From Branchinecta lynchi (Eukaryota; Arthropoda; Branchiopoda; Anostraca; Branchinectidae): a DNA stretch of 64,000 nt. The stretch is from the NCBI GenBank assembly GCA_023053575.1, contig JAKZAP010000022.1, forward strand, positions 14,550,518-14,614,517, read 5' to 3'. Position numbers and translations under genes: made by a program. Below the pieces are notes generated by a model. It ran no database searches. It was not told the DNA's origin and saw nothing but the letters and a program-made list of their open reading frames with translations. Below, in pieces: positions 1 through 10,929 of the stretch (position 1 is its first letter; each line of letters starts with the position of its first letter).

Positions 1-344
1 GTCTCGACGAACGCAGAAAAAATACATTTCGTTCGCAATAGATTTTACCTATATTTATTCCATGATGCAATCAGATGTAATTGAATCTGAGTATTTCGGC
101 TCAATCATTCTTCGGTCACGTAAGTAAACAGACGTCTAGGAAATCAGTAATAGTCCACAGAAGTGCTATTTTAACGAGCTATAATTATGCTCTGTCTAAT
201 TCCAGCACAGAGTTCACCTGTACATTTATGAATCTAATCTATTAAAGGACACTTCACTCTACATAGTGTTTCTGCTAAGATGTTTTAAAACAAGTTGACT
301 AGTTTAAAACTATGCTATGCTTACAGCAAATTACACAAAGCTCT

Positions 345-1383
345 GGGGATCGACTAAAAGCAGGAAAGCAAAGGCAAAAGAAAAGCAGGAAAGAATACTA
401 AAACCAGGAAGGGCAAACCAAAACGAGGAAAGAATTACCAGGAATCGAGAGTTCAAAAACTGGCAAGCCTTTCCTCTTTTTAGTATCCCGTGAGGGGTAG
501 GAAACTTCCATTTGTAACAGTTCACCTTTTCCTCCTTTTAGTATTCGAAAAAACTGGCACACTGTGCCGTGCTTTTCCTCAGTTTAGTTTCTCGTGAGGG
601 GTCGGTAACTTACATTTGTAAAAGTTCACCTTTTCCTCCTTTTAGTACCTTGTCGGTAGGCGATCATGAGTCCAGCGAGGGGTCGGCAACTAAGATATTC
701 AAGTCCCCCATTTCATTCCTGGTTTTAGTAGCTTGTCACGGAAAGTACCAAAACGAGGAAAGAAATTAGGAATTCTAAAAAACTGGCAAGCCTTTCCTCT
801 GTTTAGTATCCCGTGAAAGGTGATCACCTAACATTAGTAAAAGTTCGCCTTTTAGCATTAGAAAAAACTGGCAAGCTCTGCCGTGCTTTTCCTCTGTTTA
901 GTATCTCGTGAGGTGTGGGCAACTTACGCTTGTAAAAGTTCACCTTTTCTCCTTTTAGTCCCTCAGGGGATACTAGGAAAGGCTTGCCAGTTTTTTCGAA
1001 TACTGAAAGGAGGAAAAGGTGAACTTTAACAAATGGAAGTTGCCGACCCCTCACGAGATACTAAACAGAGGAAAGGCTTGCCAGTTTTTTCGAATAGTAA
1101 AAGGAGGAAAAGGTGAACAAAATGGAAGTTGCGGACACCTCACGGGATACTAAACAGGAAAGGCTTGCCATTTTTTTTCGAATACTAAAAGGAGGAAAAG
1201 GTGAACTTTAATCAAATGGAAGTTGCCGACCCATCACGGGATACTAAACAGAGGAAAGGCTTGCCAGTTTTTCGAGTCCTCGATTCCTGGTAATTCTTTC
1301 CTCGTTTTAGTTTGCCCTTCCTGGTCTTAGTATTCTTTCCTGCTTTTCTCTTGCCTTTCCTTTCTTGCTTTTAGTCGATCCCC
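345..1383. repeat. Fold-back repeat, ends GGGGATCGACTAAAAG
   Basis: The first 130 bases (345-478) reappear inverted at about 1262-1383: both carry CTAAAAGCAGGAAAG and the CAGGAAGGGCAAAC stretch. Between them are several direct and inverted copies of a roughly 130-bp unit with GGCAAGCCTTTCCTC, TAGTATCTCGTGAGGGGT and AAAGTTCACCTTTTCCTCC. No ORF of note. Exact target duplication not seen (TCT against TCC). A smaller element with related ends (GATCGACTAAAAAGAGGCACG) is at 12427-12674. Bases 1-344 hold nothing recognised. Confidence 0.75.
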
Positions 1384-2028
1384 TCCAGTTTTTTTTTTCA
1401 CGTCCTAGCCTTGGACAACAAACTTGGCCAAATTTGCATGACTGGTCTTCTGACCAATAAGCATCTCGGAAGCTAGAGGAGATACGATACACTTATAAAG
1501 TGTAGAAGAATCTCGTAACGAGAACGGATTTAAATACTACTGAAGTAAAATGAATTACTATTTTAAGTACGGCGTGTCCTTTAAGACATCAGTGAACTAA
1601 ACAGCATTGTCCTGGGATCAGGGGCGGTTCGAAGAGCTTGGGCAAGGGGGGGGGGTGAGGACTTCAAAATATACGACTGGCTAAAAACACAGCACCGGCA
1701 GGCTCAAGAAATATTTACGTTACAAGTTCTAAAACGTTACTGGAAATGCCATTGTAGTAATAAAGTAATAAACAAATAATAACAGGAATTAGAGGATGCC
1801 GTTCATACCAAAGTTCACTGGAGAGAAGACAAGCCTCGATACCAGTTTGTGACATGTCTCTACTCAAGACAAACTAAAGTCAGCGCCGCAGGCGAAATGT
1901 TTTCAATCAGAGCAAAATTCAAATAATCCTTCACAGCTTTTTTTAATGTAGCCTAGACCACAAATCTCAAGCTTAAAACCGCGCATAAATGATGCACACT
2001 TCAAGTAAATAGAGATAGGGTAGGACTA

Positions 2029-2701
2029 CAGTAGTGTAATAGCTATAAGAAGAAACGTCATTTTCCTATCCCTGCGCCTCCGACCATAGCCCCGGCTGGG
2101 CACACGCGGGATCCGGCCGCCTCCGTCCGAGCGCTCGGTCGCGAATCCGCCAAACACGGCAAACGCATCTTCCGGGCGGGACCGGCGATCTCCGGGCGAG
2201 CACGCCGCACGCGGAATCCGGCAGCCTCCGTCCGAGCGCGCGGTGGTCCGGATTTCCGCCGCGTTAACCGCACGTGATTGGCTGTGAGGAGTGCTTTAAG
2301 GAAACTCCCATGATGAGTGCTTTAAGTTTTGTTGTTTTGTTTTTTTTATGATAAAATAGAAGTGATAAAAGGATGCTTTGTGGATCGATTAAATTTAGCT
2401 ACAGTACTGCAATTCGTCGATGGAATAACAAGCTTGTTGACTCCACTTTGCAACTCCGAAGAGTGTTGACAGATATTGTGCAAGGGTGTGGGATCAGATT
2501 ACATTTGCGAATTCCATGATGCTCCTGAGACGTTAATGGGTGTAGGCAGTTTCGTATGACGCAACTTAACAGATGAGGGAAGGGTGGGAAAAGAGTAAAG
2601 TACACCCCGTCAGGGTGGAACAACCTCAGTCAGCAATCAAGAATGAATTAAGACAGTTATACTTTTCGTTTTTGCGAGGCTACAGTTTCAGCAAACCAAT
2701 G
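2029..2701. repeat. Left long inverted-repeat arm with CpG-rich, CCAAT and E-box sequence
   Basis: Pairs with 3617-4290. Two internal near-copies of a 45-bp CpG-rich block (GCCTCCGTCCGAGCGC at both) lie at about 2110 and 2230. Next to it is CACGTGATTGGCT, an E-box beside an inverted CCAAT box, a promoter-like arrangement that the opposite arm shares. Short ORFs here are mirrored in the other arm and look non-coding. The position corresponding to the start codon of the ORF at 3655 reads TTT instead of ATG here. Confidence 0.85.
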
Positions 2702-2945
2702 CAATGTCTGCTCAATCAAACCAACCCTTGACAACTGTGTTCCATGTTTACAAACATGTTGCCCAAATCACAGTAAGATCCAGCCATCCTGTATCGACTG
2801 TCTAACCACGAAATGTCAAAAGCATCCCGTGTCAACCATGGCTGTGTGTTATTTTTGCCACAGTTACGCCTTTTGCTCCGAGGACCGACAAAGAGATATA
2901 GAGTATATGATGAAGAAACTACGGTTTTATTTTACAAAAGAATGA
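2652..2945 (+). CDS. Cysteine-rich ORF, possible zinc-binding protein, of the long-TIR element
   Basis: Open on the plus strand from a TAA at 2649-2651 to TGA at 2943-2945, 97 codons. It has about 14 Cys and several His in pairs: CNVC, CVPC, TCCPNH, CIDC, CQKH, CYFCH and AFC. Such spacing is what zinc-binding fingers (treble-clef or RING/B-box type) show. There is no ATG near the start, so translation would need an upstream exon or a different start. It runs toward the ORF at 3059-3655. No named family was recognised. Confidence 0.4.
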   Translation, partial: DSYTFRFCEATVSANQCNVCSIKPTLDNCVPCLQTCCPNHSKIQPSCIDCLTTKCQKHPVSTMAVCYFCHSYAFCSEDRQRDIEYMMKKLRFYFTKE

Positions 2946-3058
2946 ACTAGTTACATTTGTGTAAAACCACCATATCTGCAGGGAAAGTCCTGAACAGGCG
3001 GAGGAGGAATATGAGAAGCAGGAGCAGTTTTATGAAACAAAAACTGGCCTTGCCTTCC

Positions 3059-3655
3059 TTATTCCAAACGAAAAAGTTTCCTGATCATCGGCTCTTTTGA
3101 TGGAGTTTTTTCATGGTCCATCAGAACAGCCGTGATCGCCTGTTCAATTTTAAAGTAGACCTGGTGGAAGGAATGTTCACCGAAAAATGACATTAAATCG
3201 GTGAACATTCCTGCCTCACTTTCGTTCGAAAACACAAAGCCAGTATTTTTCATCACGGTCTGAACGTTATACATCATTTTTTTACACTGATGAAACATGG
3301 AAGTCATCGCACACTTCGTTTGCTGATCACCGCCCGGACAGTTTTTAATTTTCAAAGGAGTAGGACACTGGATCCCTAACCGTGATCGGATCCTGCCCCA
3401 CCTGGTGAATATAAGCATGTTCAAGAATGAGTCCTGTATGTCCACATAATCCACTTCCATGTTGACAAACACGGCACTTCGCATTGTGTTTATATGATAT
3501 TCACCATGAGGCAGGAACACGGCCTCGTATAGTGGTGCATGGGACCCGGCCCTCACTCCTCGTTTGAACCGGCGTTCCTCTTCCCTTCTCCAGAATAACT
3601 GTTGAGAATTCGGGTCCATTGGTTTGCTGAAACTGTAGCCTCGCAAAAACGACAT
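3059..3655 (-). CDS. Unrecognised 198-residue ORF of the long-TIR element
   Basis: An uninterrupted ORF, starting with ATG at 3653-3655 within the inverted-repeat arm (MSFLRGYSF) and ending at 3059. The protein is mixed hydrophilic and hydrophobic, with a basic N-terminal patch (WRREEERRFKRG), several Cys (KNCPGGDQQTKC, FHQCKK), and no signal peptide or membrane segment that I can see. I do not recognise a family. The start in a promoter-like arm and the absence of stops in 198 codons support real coding. AATAAA lies on this strand at 2926-2931, below the stop. It could be a fragment of a larger gene lost by internal deletion. Confidence 0.5.
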   Translation of the reverse strand: MSFLRGYSFSKPMDPNSQQLFWRREEERRFKRGVRAGSHAPLYEAVFLPHGEYHINTMRSAVFVNMEVDYVDIQDSFLNMLIFTRWGRIRSRLGIQCPTPLKIKNCPGGDQQTKCAMTSMFHQCKKMMYNVQTVMKNTGFVFSNESEAGMFTDLMSFFGEHSFHQVYFKIEQAITAVLMDHEKTPSKEPMIRKLFRLE

Positions 3656-4290
3656 GTATAACTGTCTTCATTCATTCTTGATTGCTGACTGCGGTTGTTC
3701 CACCCTGACGGGGTTTACTTTACTCTTTTCCCACCCTTCCCTCATCTGTTAAGTTGCGTCATACGAAACTGCCTACACCCATTAACGTCTCCGGAGCATC
3801 ATGGAATTCCCAAATGTAATCTGATCCCACACCCTTGCACAATATCTGTCAACACTCTTCGGAGTTGCAAAGTGGAGTCAACAAGCTTGTTATTCCATCG
3901 ACGAATTGCAGTACTGTAGCTAAATTTAATCAATCCACAAAGCATCCTTTTATCACTTCTGTTTTATCATGAAAAAAAAAACAACAACAAAACTTAAAGC
4001 ACTCATCATGGGAGTTTCCTTAAAGCACTCCTCACAGCCAATCACGTGCGGTTAACGCGGCGGAAATCTGGATCACCGCGCGCTCGGACGGAGGCTGCCG
4101 GATTCCGCGTGCGGCGTGCTCGCCCGGAGATCGCCGGTCCCGCCCGTAAGATGCGTTTGCCGTGTTTGGCGGATTCGCGACCGAGCGCTCGGACGGAGGC
4201 GGCCGGATCCCGCGTCTGCCCAGCCGGGGCTATGGTCGGAGGGGCAGGGATAGGAAAATGACGTTTCTTCTTGTAGCTATTACACTACTG
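3617..4290. repeat. Right long inverted-repeat arm, includes start of the 198-codon ORF
   Basis: Inverted copy of 2029-2701 with only scattered substitutions. It carries CCAATCACGTGCGG at about 4039-4052 (CCAAT box joined to an E-box). The ORF 3059-3655 starts in the inner end of this arm, so its first 13 or so codons are repeat-encoded. Confidence 0.85.
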
Positions 4291-6228
4291 ACTACGAAAG
4301 AGCCGTAGGCAAAATTTGGTAAATCGGTCTGTATTCGTCAATATTCGACTACTATCCCACACAAACTCTTGCTTTTAACGTGGCTCAAATCCCAAGCAGC
4401 CGCTTTTAGCGTATGTAGGCTACCCACGACAAATTTAAACTCAGCGCCACAGGCTATTTTTTATATCCGATCTTTTTCTGGCATTTCTAGCTTTTAAGGT
4501 GACTGGAAGATGAAATCCTAACATCTAGGCTACTATGAAAGACGGCGCAGGTAAACTTTTGCGAAACATTTTAAAGGCTGCCTACGATATCGCATATCTG
4601 TCGTTGCCCCGATAACTCGCAAACGGAGTGGGACATTTTCACGGAAGTTGGTACGTGGTAGTGCTTCCGCTTTGAATTTAGAATACGAAAAAAATAGTTC
4701 AATCATCATGCCCGTCATACGGTGCTTACAAAGCCTGTTTATGTGCAAACCTTACTCATCAAGCCATTTAAAAACAAAAATAGCTTGGTTTCTTTTTAAG
4801 ATAAGGAAGTTTTTGCACAAGACCAAATAGGATAATGTTGAAACTTCGCGCCGCAGGCGTAAGTTTCGGAAATCAGCCTGTTTTCAGCGCCACAAGAGTG
4901 AAAATCACGATTTGTTAATGGCATTTATATCAATCTGACAAGTTTGAAACATACGACTGTCATTCTAACAAGCTCAAAACACACGATATTTCGTAACGTA
5001 ATGACTTATAGAAAATCTCTATACAACCGTACAACCAGAAATAGGTCATTTGCTGTCGAAGTCCACCTAACTGCCTCATATGTCAAGGTCAATACTTACG
5101 ACTGTCTCTAACATACGACCAGAAAGTATCTTCGTAAAATACGACAAGAAACAGGTCATTTTCAGGGAAAATTTGCGGTTGATGTCATTCTGGGAAGCTC
5201 CATACGACTGTAGTTGCGTTTTTGATTGCCGTTCCTGATCACACTCCTTTTTATTTCTCGTTTTCGATCACCTTCCGAGTTCGCAGTTTGCTTAATTGTC
5301 GTTTTTGCCGAAACGGAGACCGTGTCAGTACCCGGTTCTACAACACCTGCGACGGCAAACTGTGACGCAGACGCAGTTCCCGGTACGAGTTCGTCTGTCA
5401 TGAATAAATTAACCAACACAAATTGAAAGTTATGGACAGTGTGTTTGGAAATGGATGATTACAACTTGTATGTTTTGACTACAAGAATGGCATTTTCACT
5501 GTCAAATGTGACTACCTTTTACTGACTTATTTAGACGATTTTATGAATGAGGTGCCGGGATGCTTATTTTCCGTTTTTATTCACCTGCGTCATGAAACGG
5601 CGAAGCCGTCAGGCGAAACTGAGTGTAAAAACGAAAATTAAGCTGCAGCGGCGAACTCACAGGAGAACTTACACAGGCAATCAAAAACGCAACTTGTGAT
5701 TCTGACAAACCGAGAACACAAAACTGCGAATCTGACAAGCTTAAAACATACTACTAAAATCTCTATGAAACAAACGACTAGAAACAGGTCATTTGAAGGC
5801 GAAGTTCACGATTAGCTATAAACTGCTTTTTCTGCCTTTATCTGGCAAGGTCAAAACTTACGACTGTGTATAATTTACGACTAGAAAATCCCTGCGTAAA
5901 GTACGACAAGAAACAGGTCTTTTCAGGCGAAATTCCGAGTTGATGTCATTCTGGCAAGCTCAAATACGACCTTCATTCTGGAAAAAAATCACACAACTGT
6001 GAATCTGAAAACATACAAATAGAAATGTCTTCGTACCCATACGACTAAAATATATGATTTGTGTGTGAAATACATGTTTGGTAACAACTATGCCTGTATG
6101 TCATTCTGAAAAGCTCAAAACATACGACTGTCATACAGACAAGCTGAAACATACGACAGAGAGTAGATTGTCTGGAGCATGGGGGGTGAGTCCCCGCCCC
6201 GCCCCCCCCCCCCTTCGAACCGCCCCTG
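4291..6228. repeat. Right body of the hAT-like element: degenerate short repeats
   Basis: Repeated blocks in the same orientation include ACATACGACTGTCATTCT, CAAGCTCAAAACATACGA, GACTAGAAACAGGTCATTT and GCGCCGCAGGC. They recur at roughly 100-200 bp intervals. They resemble arrays of transposase-binding sites near hAT ends. No coding sequence was recognised. Confidence 0.55.
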
Positions 6229-6236
6229 CCTGGGAT

Positions 6237-7172
6237 TAACTAAAAGAAGAATGCCTGGGCCACATTCAGTCACATCTGTACGTAATTTAGTTCGTTAATT
6301 TGGTTATTACCCACTCGTACGTTTCATCTTGGTCACACATGGAATGAAGAAATTCAAGACATATTACCACCATCATCACTCAAAGGTAAGGAAAAATAGC
6401 TAAAGTCAGTGACTCTGGTCTGTGATTGGTCCAAACACTCCAATGATACGTTTCAAAATGGCGGAGGTGGGTTTTTCCATCTCGACTATCTTACTTTTTC
6501 AGCGTCTTTTCGGGGCAAGAGTCCAAGGAAATTACGTCACAAGACAAATATTTCCAAGAAGAACTTCAACCGAACGTCCAGAAAATGCCGAATGATCGTT
6601 CTCAGAATATTTCCTTTTTTCGATTTCGAGCATGCTCCGTAGCTCGCCCCAACGATATGTGCTATCTCGACTCGATAAACAAAAAAGGCCACTTGACCAG
6701 TAAGATATTCTTAGAAAAAATTTGACAAGTTACAGTGATTCAGCAAAAAAAAACAAAAAAACACGGCTTGACATTTGCTGCTCAGCAAAACAAGTAATTT
6801 ATACAAGTCATGATATTCATTCTTACCCTGTAGAAAATGCACAGCAATCCTGGCGGTGACCATCGGAAACTGATTCGACCATGCGGTAGCCAAGGGGTAT
6901 GAATGCTGGAACACCTCCTAAACTCCGGCACTCGCAACGTGGGCACTTAAGCAGATATAGTATGACATTACCTGAAATATACCCCCCCTCCCCGCATGTG
7001 GAACCCCAAGGTGTCACAGGAGAGCCTGGTGCCCTGGGATACTTTCAATAGGCTACCTTCTAGAAATCTGTATTTTCTTTTTCCTCCGTCCCTTCATGCC
7101 ATAAGCTTTAGCGTCTATTCTAGTTGCCTTTTTACAGATACCATGGCATCTGATACCACGGTCTAGTGTTTT
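6237..7172. other. Unassigned DNA with a promoter-like cluster
   Basis: No gene recognised. Around 6415-6545 the plus strand has TGATTGGTCC (inverted CCAAT), CAAAATGGCGGAGG (YY1-like) and ATTACGTCAC (CRE-like) within 130 bp. This could be a promoter, but no coding exon could be tied to it. From 7135 a short ACAGATACCATGG palindromic repeat begins that is found elsewhere (9480, 31030). Confidence 0.3.
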
Positions 7173-9415
7173 TTATGGCACTTGCAGCCTCTGGCTCGGT
7201 GCCATATACCGATCGCAATTCCGTCTGTCGGTCTGTCCTTCGGTCCGGATTTTTTTCTACCACTTGTTCAAGTTAGGGTACTTCCACATGTGCCAGGACG
7301 ATGAAACTTGGCAGACATATCAGGGACCCGACCAAACTAACCTGGAAATAATCAGTTTCCCGATCGATCATCTGAGAGGGAGTGGAGGGCGGAGGAATCT
7401 GAGAAACTTAGGGCAGTTTGGCACGCTTTTTCGAGTTCAGGCACTTTCAGATGTGCTAGGAGGATGAAACTTGGCAGGCATATCAGGGACCCGACCAAAC
7501 GAACTTGGAAATAATCAGTTTCCTGATACGACCATCTGGGGGGGGGGAGTGGAAGGCGAGATAATCTAGAAAATTTAGTAGTGCGTAACTTTTGAAGGGG
7601 TGATCGGATGGGAATGAAACTTGATAACTGGATAAAGGAAAGATTTCTGACGTCCCATTTGAAGTCCGGACCGGACTAGGTAGCTATGAGGGAGTTGGGG
7701 GGGGGCGGAAATCTCGGGAAACGGTTAGAATTAAGGGATCGGAATGAAACTTGCGGGGAAGAACAAGCATCTGCCCCAGATAAATCCTTTATACAATTGG
7801 ACTGGATCCGGACCCTTGGGGGGGAGGGGGAGATTGCCGGAATTCCGGTGATGTCAGTTTCGGGGATTTTCGGAACGAAACTTGGGAGGCATATCAGGGA
7901 CCCGACCAAACTAACTTGGAAACAATCAGTTTCTCGATCCGACCATCTGGGGGTTGGGTGGATGGCTGGGAATACGGAAAATTGAGTAGTGTGTAACTTT
8001 TCGAACGGGTGATCGGATTGGAATGAAACTTGATGAGTGAATTAAGGACACATCTCTGATGTCCTATCTGAAGTACGGTCCGGATTCGGTAGCTATGGGG
8101 GAGTTTACCTGAATTCCGGTTATGTCAATTTTGGTGAATTTCGCGACTAAACTTGGGAGGCACATCTGGGATCCGATCAAACTGACTTGTAAATAAAAAT
8201 TTACTCGATCAGATAATCGTGAGGGGAGCGGAGAGAGGAGGAATCCGGAATATTGAGTTATGCGTAACTTTGGAACGGAATTTAATAGTTGAGCAGAGGA
8301 CATTTCTCTGGTGATCTTTTTCATGTCCGGACCTGATCCGACAACAGTCGAGGGGGGGGGGGGCGGACGTGACTGGCTGATACTCGAGAGATTGGGATGG
8401 ACCTTTGTGGGAATAACAAACAAATGCTCTGGATAAATTTTTGTCAGAGCTGGATTGGCTCCTGCGACTGTGGGGGACTTTGAGGGGGGGGGGGAGGGAA
8501 TTCCAGGGATCACGAGTTAAGGTACTTCTAGATATGGGAGGACGATGCAACGTGGCTGGAATATTAGACATTCGACAACCCGATGAAAAAATTATCTGAA
8601 AATAGTACTATGAAGTAGTACAAAAAAGTTGCATGCAGTACTAAGGATGCTACTACATGCTTCTACTTCAAGGCTACAGTGTTACTGCATACTACTATAT
8701 GCTACTATTAGCAAGACTGGATGCTACTATAGCAAGACACCGATACTACTGGATACTACTACATAAGATTGGACCAGTCTGATGCACATTAAATGATAGT
8801 GTTCTTTGCTATTACATAGTATTACATGCAACGTGTTGGTACTACTACCATACTACTACACAGGCTACAAATTTTTCATCGGGAATATCGGCTTAGAAAT
8901 CGCCACTTTCCAAATCCGACCATTCCTTAAAGTACCAATCTTGACCACGAAGTAAGACAAATACTTTTAGCGAAATATAAATTTTCATGACCCCATCATC
9001 ATTTTTGCCTCAAGGGTTTTGCATAAAATGAAGTTAAAACTCCCTTAAAGTGCGCATGTTAACTGCAAAGTCGAAAAGTACTTTTTATCAAATGATTCGT
9101 CTCAGCTTATGATGTCGGATCCAACAGTTATGGTGGACTTGGGAGGGGGTGATCGGAAATCTCCAGAAACGGTTAGAATGGATCGGAGTTAAACTTGCTG
9201 GGAAGAACAAGCATTTATTCTAGATAAATCGTTTGCACAGTTGACTGGATCCGGGCACTTCGGGGTTGGGGGGGATAGGGACCTTCCGGAATTCCTGTGG
9301 TGGCGTTTCTCAAGACGAAACTTGGCAGGCATACTAGGGACCCGATCAATCTGACAGAGCCCTTACCTACTACATACAGTTGCAAGTGCCATATAAGCTT
9401 ACAGCTCTTGTTTCA
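7173..9415 (+). repeat. Hairpin-ended element, copy 1
   Basis: Starts ATGGCACTTGCAGCC followed by GGTGCCATATACCGATCGC, then GTCTGTCGGTCTGTCC. The body is a degenerate array of about 190-bp blocks, each with GATGAAACTTGGCAGGCAT, ATCAGGGACCCGACCAAAC and a G-run before AGTGG. It ends TTGCAAGTGCCATATAAG..AGCTCTTGTT. ORFs in it are not kept between blocks. Copies at 50989-53334 and 53820-56714. A MITE sits inside at 8579-8883. Confidence 0.7.
8579..8883. mobile_element. MITE with CCCGATGAAAAATT ends, rich in TACTACT
   Basis: Left CCCGATGAAAAAATT, right AATTTTTCATCGGG. The interior is an irregular run of TACTACT, GCTACTA and related words, without a fixed period. No clear target duplication. Inserted in the hairpin-ended element copy 1. 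Confidence 0.6.
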
Positions 9416-10714
9416 GTAACCGGGGTATATAATGCCACGTTACTGTTACTGAGTATATGATATGATACTCAGATACCACTATAATCAGATACCACGGAAC
9501 GGACCGTAGTAACTGGCAATGTACCTGAAAATATCATCACTTTCATCACCACCAACAAGAACCTAGATTTTTGTAACAAATGGTGGGAATGAAGTCCGGC
9601 CCTTGTAATGTGAAAGTATTTTGGGGAGGGGGACGTCCAAAAGCGCAAACTTTGTAATTGTTGTATTTACAAAGCAACCATAAGATACCACGGTAATTGC
9701 AAAAATTACACAATGCAGACCCAGTTACTGTGGTACCAGATACCACGGTACCAGATACCACATAAATTTTTTCTTTTTAAACTGTTCTGTCATCTGTAGC
9801 TGAAAGAAGACCCTTGCCAAAAAGGATCCTCCCCATCTGACTTGCCCGCTTTCAGTTTTTTTAAAATTGTTTTTTTAACCACCGTCTGACCGCTACTAAT
9901 CTTTGCCTGGCCGCGAATAAAGTGAGGAGGATCTTAAAGTCTCTGACTCATGTGGACCGACAAGGTGGAAGACACCATCCTTTTTCGATGGGTCGGATTC
10001 TTACGAACACAATGTTGCCTTTGTTTTCTTCAAAATCCTCACGGTAGCCAAAGTTATCCACAATGACTGGAACACAATTCACTCCTTTAAGCCGCCATTG
10101 CTAATTAACTATTCACTGATCTCCCGGATCTGGTCAAAAGAGTTACTAAAACCTTCGAGAAGATTGCGTGGCGTGTAACAGGATTGAAACAATAAGTATA
10201 TCACCATGTGGACGTTTAGATATGTCGGAAGAAGAAATCATCGACCAGTTCGACATTTTTTGGTCACGGATGAATATTATTTAGGTCAATTTCAGAATCT
10301 TATCACTATAACGAATTTAGTATAATCTATGGCGTTTGTGTATTGTGATCTAGTTTACATCCTTAGTTCTTTGAACTTACGGGAATTAACAACAACAAAC
10401 AGAAAACAAAATACTTAAAAAAATCGATAATGCAAATAATTAGTTTGATTTTTCCACAAATTTCCCATGTCTCATATGCCTGCTAGAATAAAAACATTTT
10501 GTTAGATCCATAGTCAAACTATGATCCCAGCCTCCCCATGTCGGGCACTTCCCACCCACGCCACTAGACGACCCAGCGGTCGGATCGAGCAGTGGCTTCA
10601 TCTTTGGGTCTTGGGATGGGGGTGGGGGAGGTTCTAGACGTTCCAAGTGCTAGAATGCTTATGATACAGCTCCTTTAAATAACCCTGGCACCAAAGAAAG
10701 CAGGTTGTTTAGTC
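9416..10714. other. Unassigned DNA; remnant of a TACCACGG-repeat MITE at 9460-9775
   Basis: 9460-9775 has several inverted and direct copies of AGATACCACGGTA and matches parts of the element 31021-31323, so it is probably a decayed copy. From about 9780 to 10710 I see no gene, exon or repeat that I can name. Confidence 0.4.
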
Positions 10715-10719
10715 ATGTC

Positions 10720-10928
10720 CCCAATAGAGATGGGGCGAATCCGGATTCGAATTCGCATCTTCTGCTTGTCAGACTGGATTCGGACTCGGATTCCAAAATC
10801 TGAATCTTACAAACACGCTCATATTTCTTGTCTAGATCCTTCCAGTTTCCGTTTTCCAAATATTTACAGAGTTTGCTTAGACAATCCAACTTTTTGGTCT
10901 CCACCACCAACCATCATCATTTATTAAA
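10720..10928 (+). repeat. Partial copy of the hAT-like MITE that carries the 73-bp unit
   Basis: AGATGGGGCGAATCCGGATTCG is followed by one diverged unit (GCTTGTCAGACTGGATTCGG) and by the tail CTTACAAACACGCTCATATTTC ... CCACCACCAACC, which also follows the minisatellite at 24680-24810 and the element 36120-36575. Confidence 0.65.
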
Positions 10929-10929
10929 A

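Larger units (their letters stand above)
2029..4290. mobile_element. 2.26 kb element with 673-bp inverted repeats and two convergent ORFs, TSD ACTA
   Basis: The arms 2029-2701 and 3617-4290 are near-identical inverted copies. Outer ends read CAGTAGTGTAATAGCTA. The 4-bp sequence ACTA occurs immediately outside both ends (2025-2028, 4291-4294), the expected mark of insertion. Each arm holds a CpG-rich block (about 2085-2275 and 4045-4240) and, inward, an AT-rich stretch and a conserved inner block. The unique centre (2702-3616) carries an ORF on each strand pointing toward the middle. No known transposase was recognised. It lies wholly inside the hAT-like element 1619-6228. Confidence 0.88.
1619..6228. 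mobile_element. 4.6 kb hAT-like non-autonomous element, 8-bp TSD CCTGGGAT
   Basis: Left end CAGGGGCGGTTCGAAG at 1619 and its inverse CTTCGAACCGCCCCTG ending at 6228, flanked by a perfect 8-bp direct repeat CCTGGGAT (1611-1618 and 6229-6236). An 8-bp TSD with CAGGGGCGG ends is typical of hAT transposons. No hAT transposase is visible. The right part (4850-6170) repeats short blocks such as AACATACGACTGTCATTCT and GAAACAGGTCATTT. A second element, 2029-4290, is nested inside. Confidence 0.88.

Noticed and set aside
2058..4261. 71- and 74-codon frames in both inverted arms
   Set aside because: They are mirror images in a CpG-rich non-coding arm with Arg/Ala-rich composition; no conserved motif.
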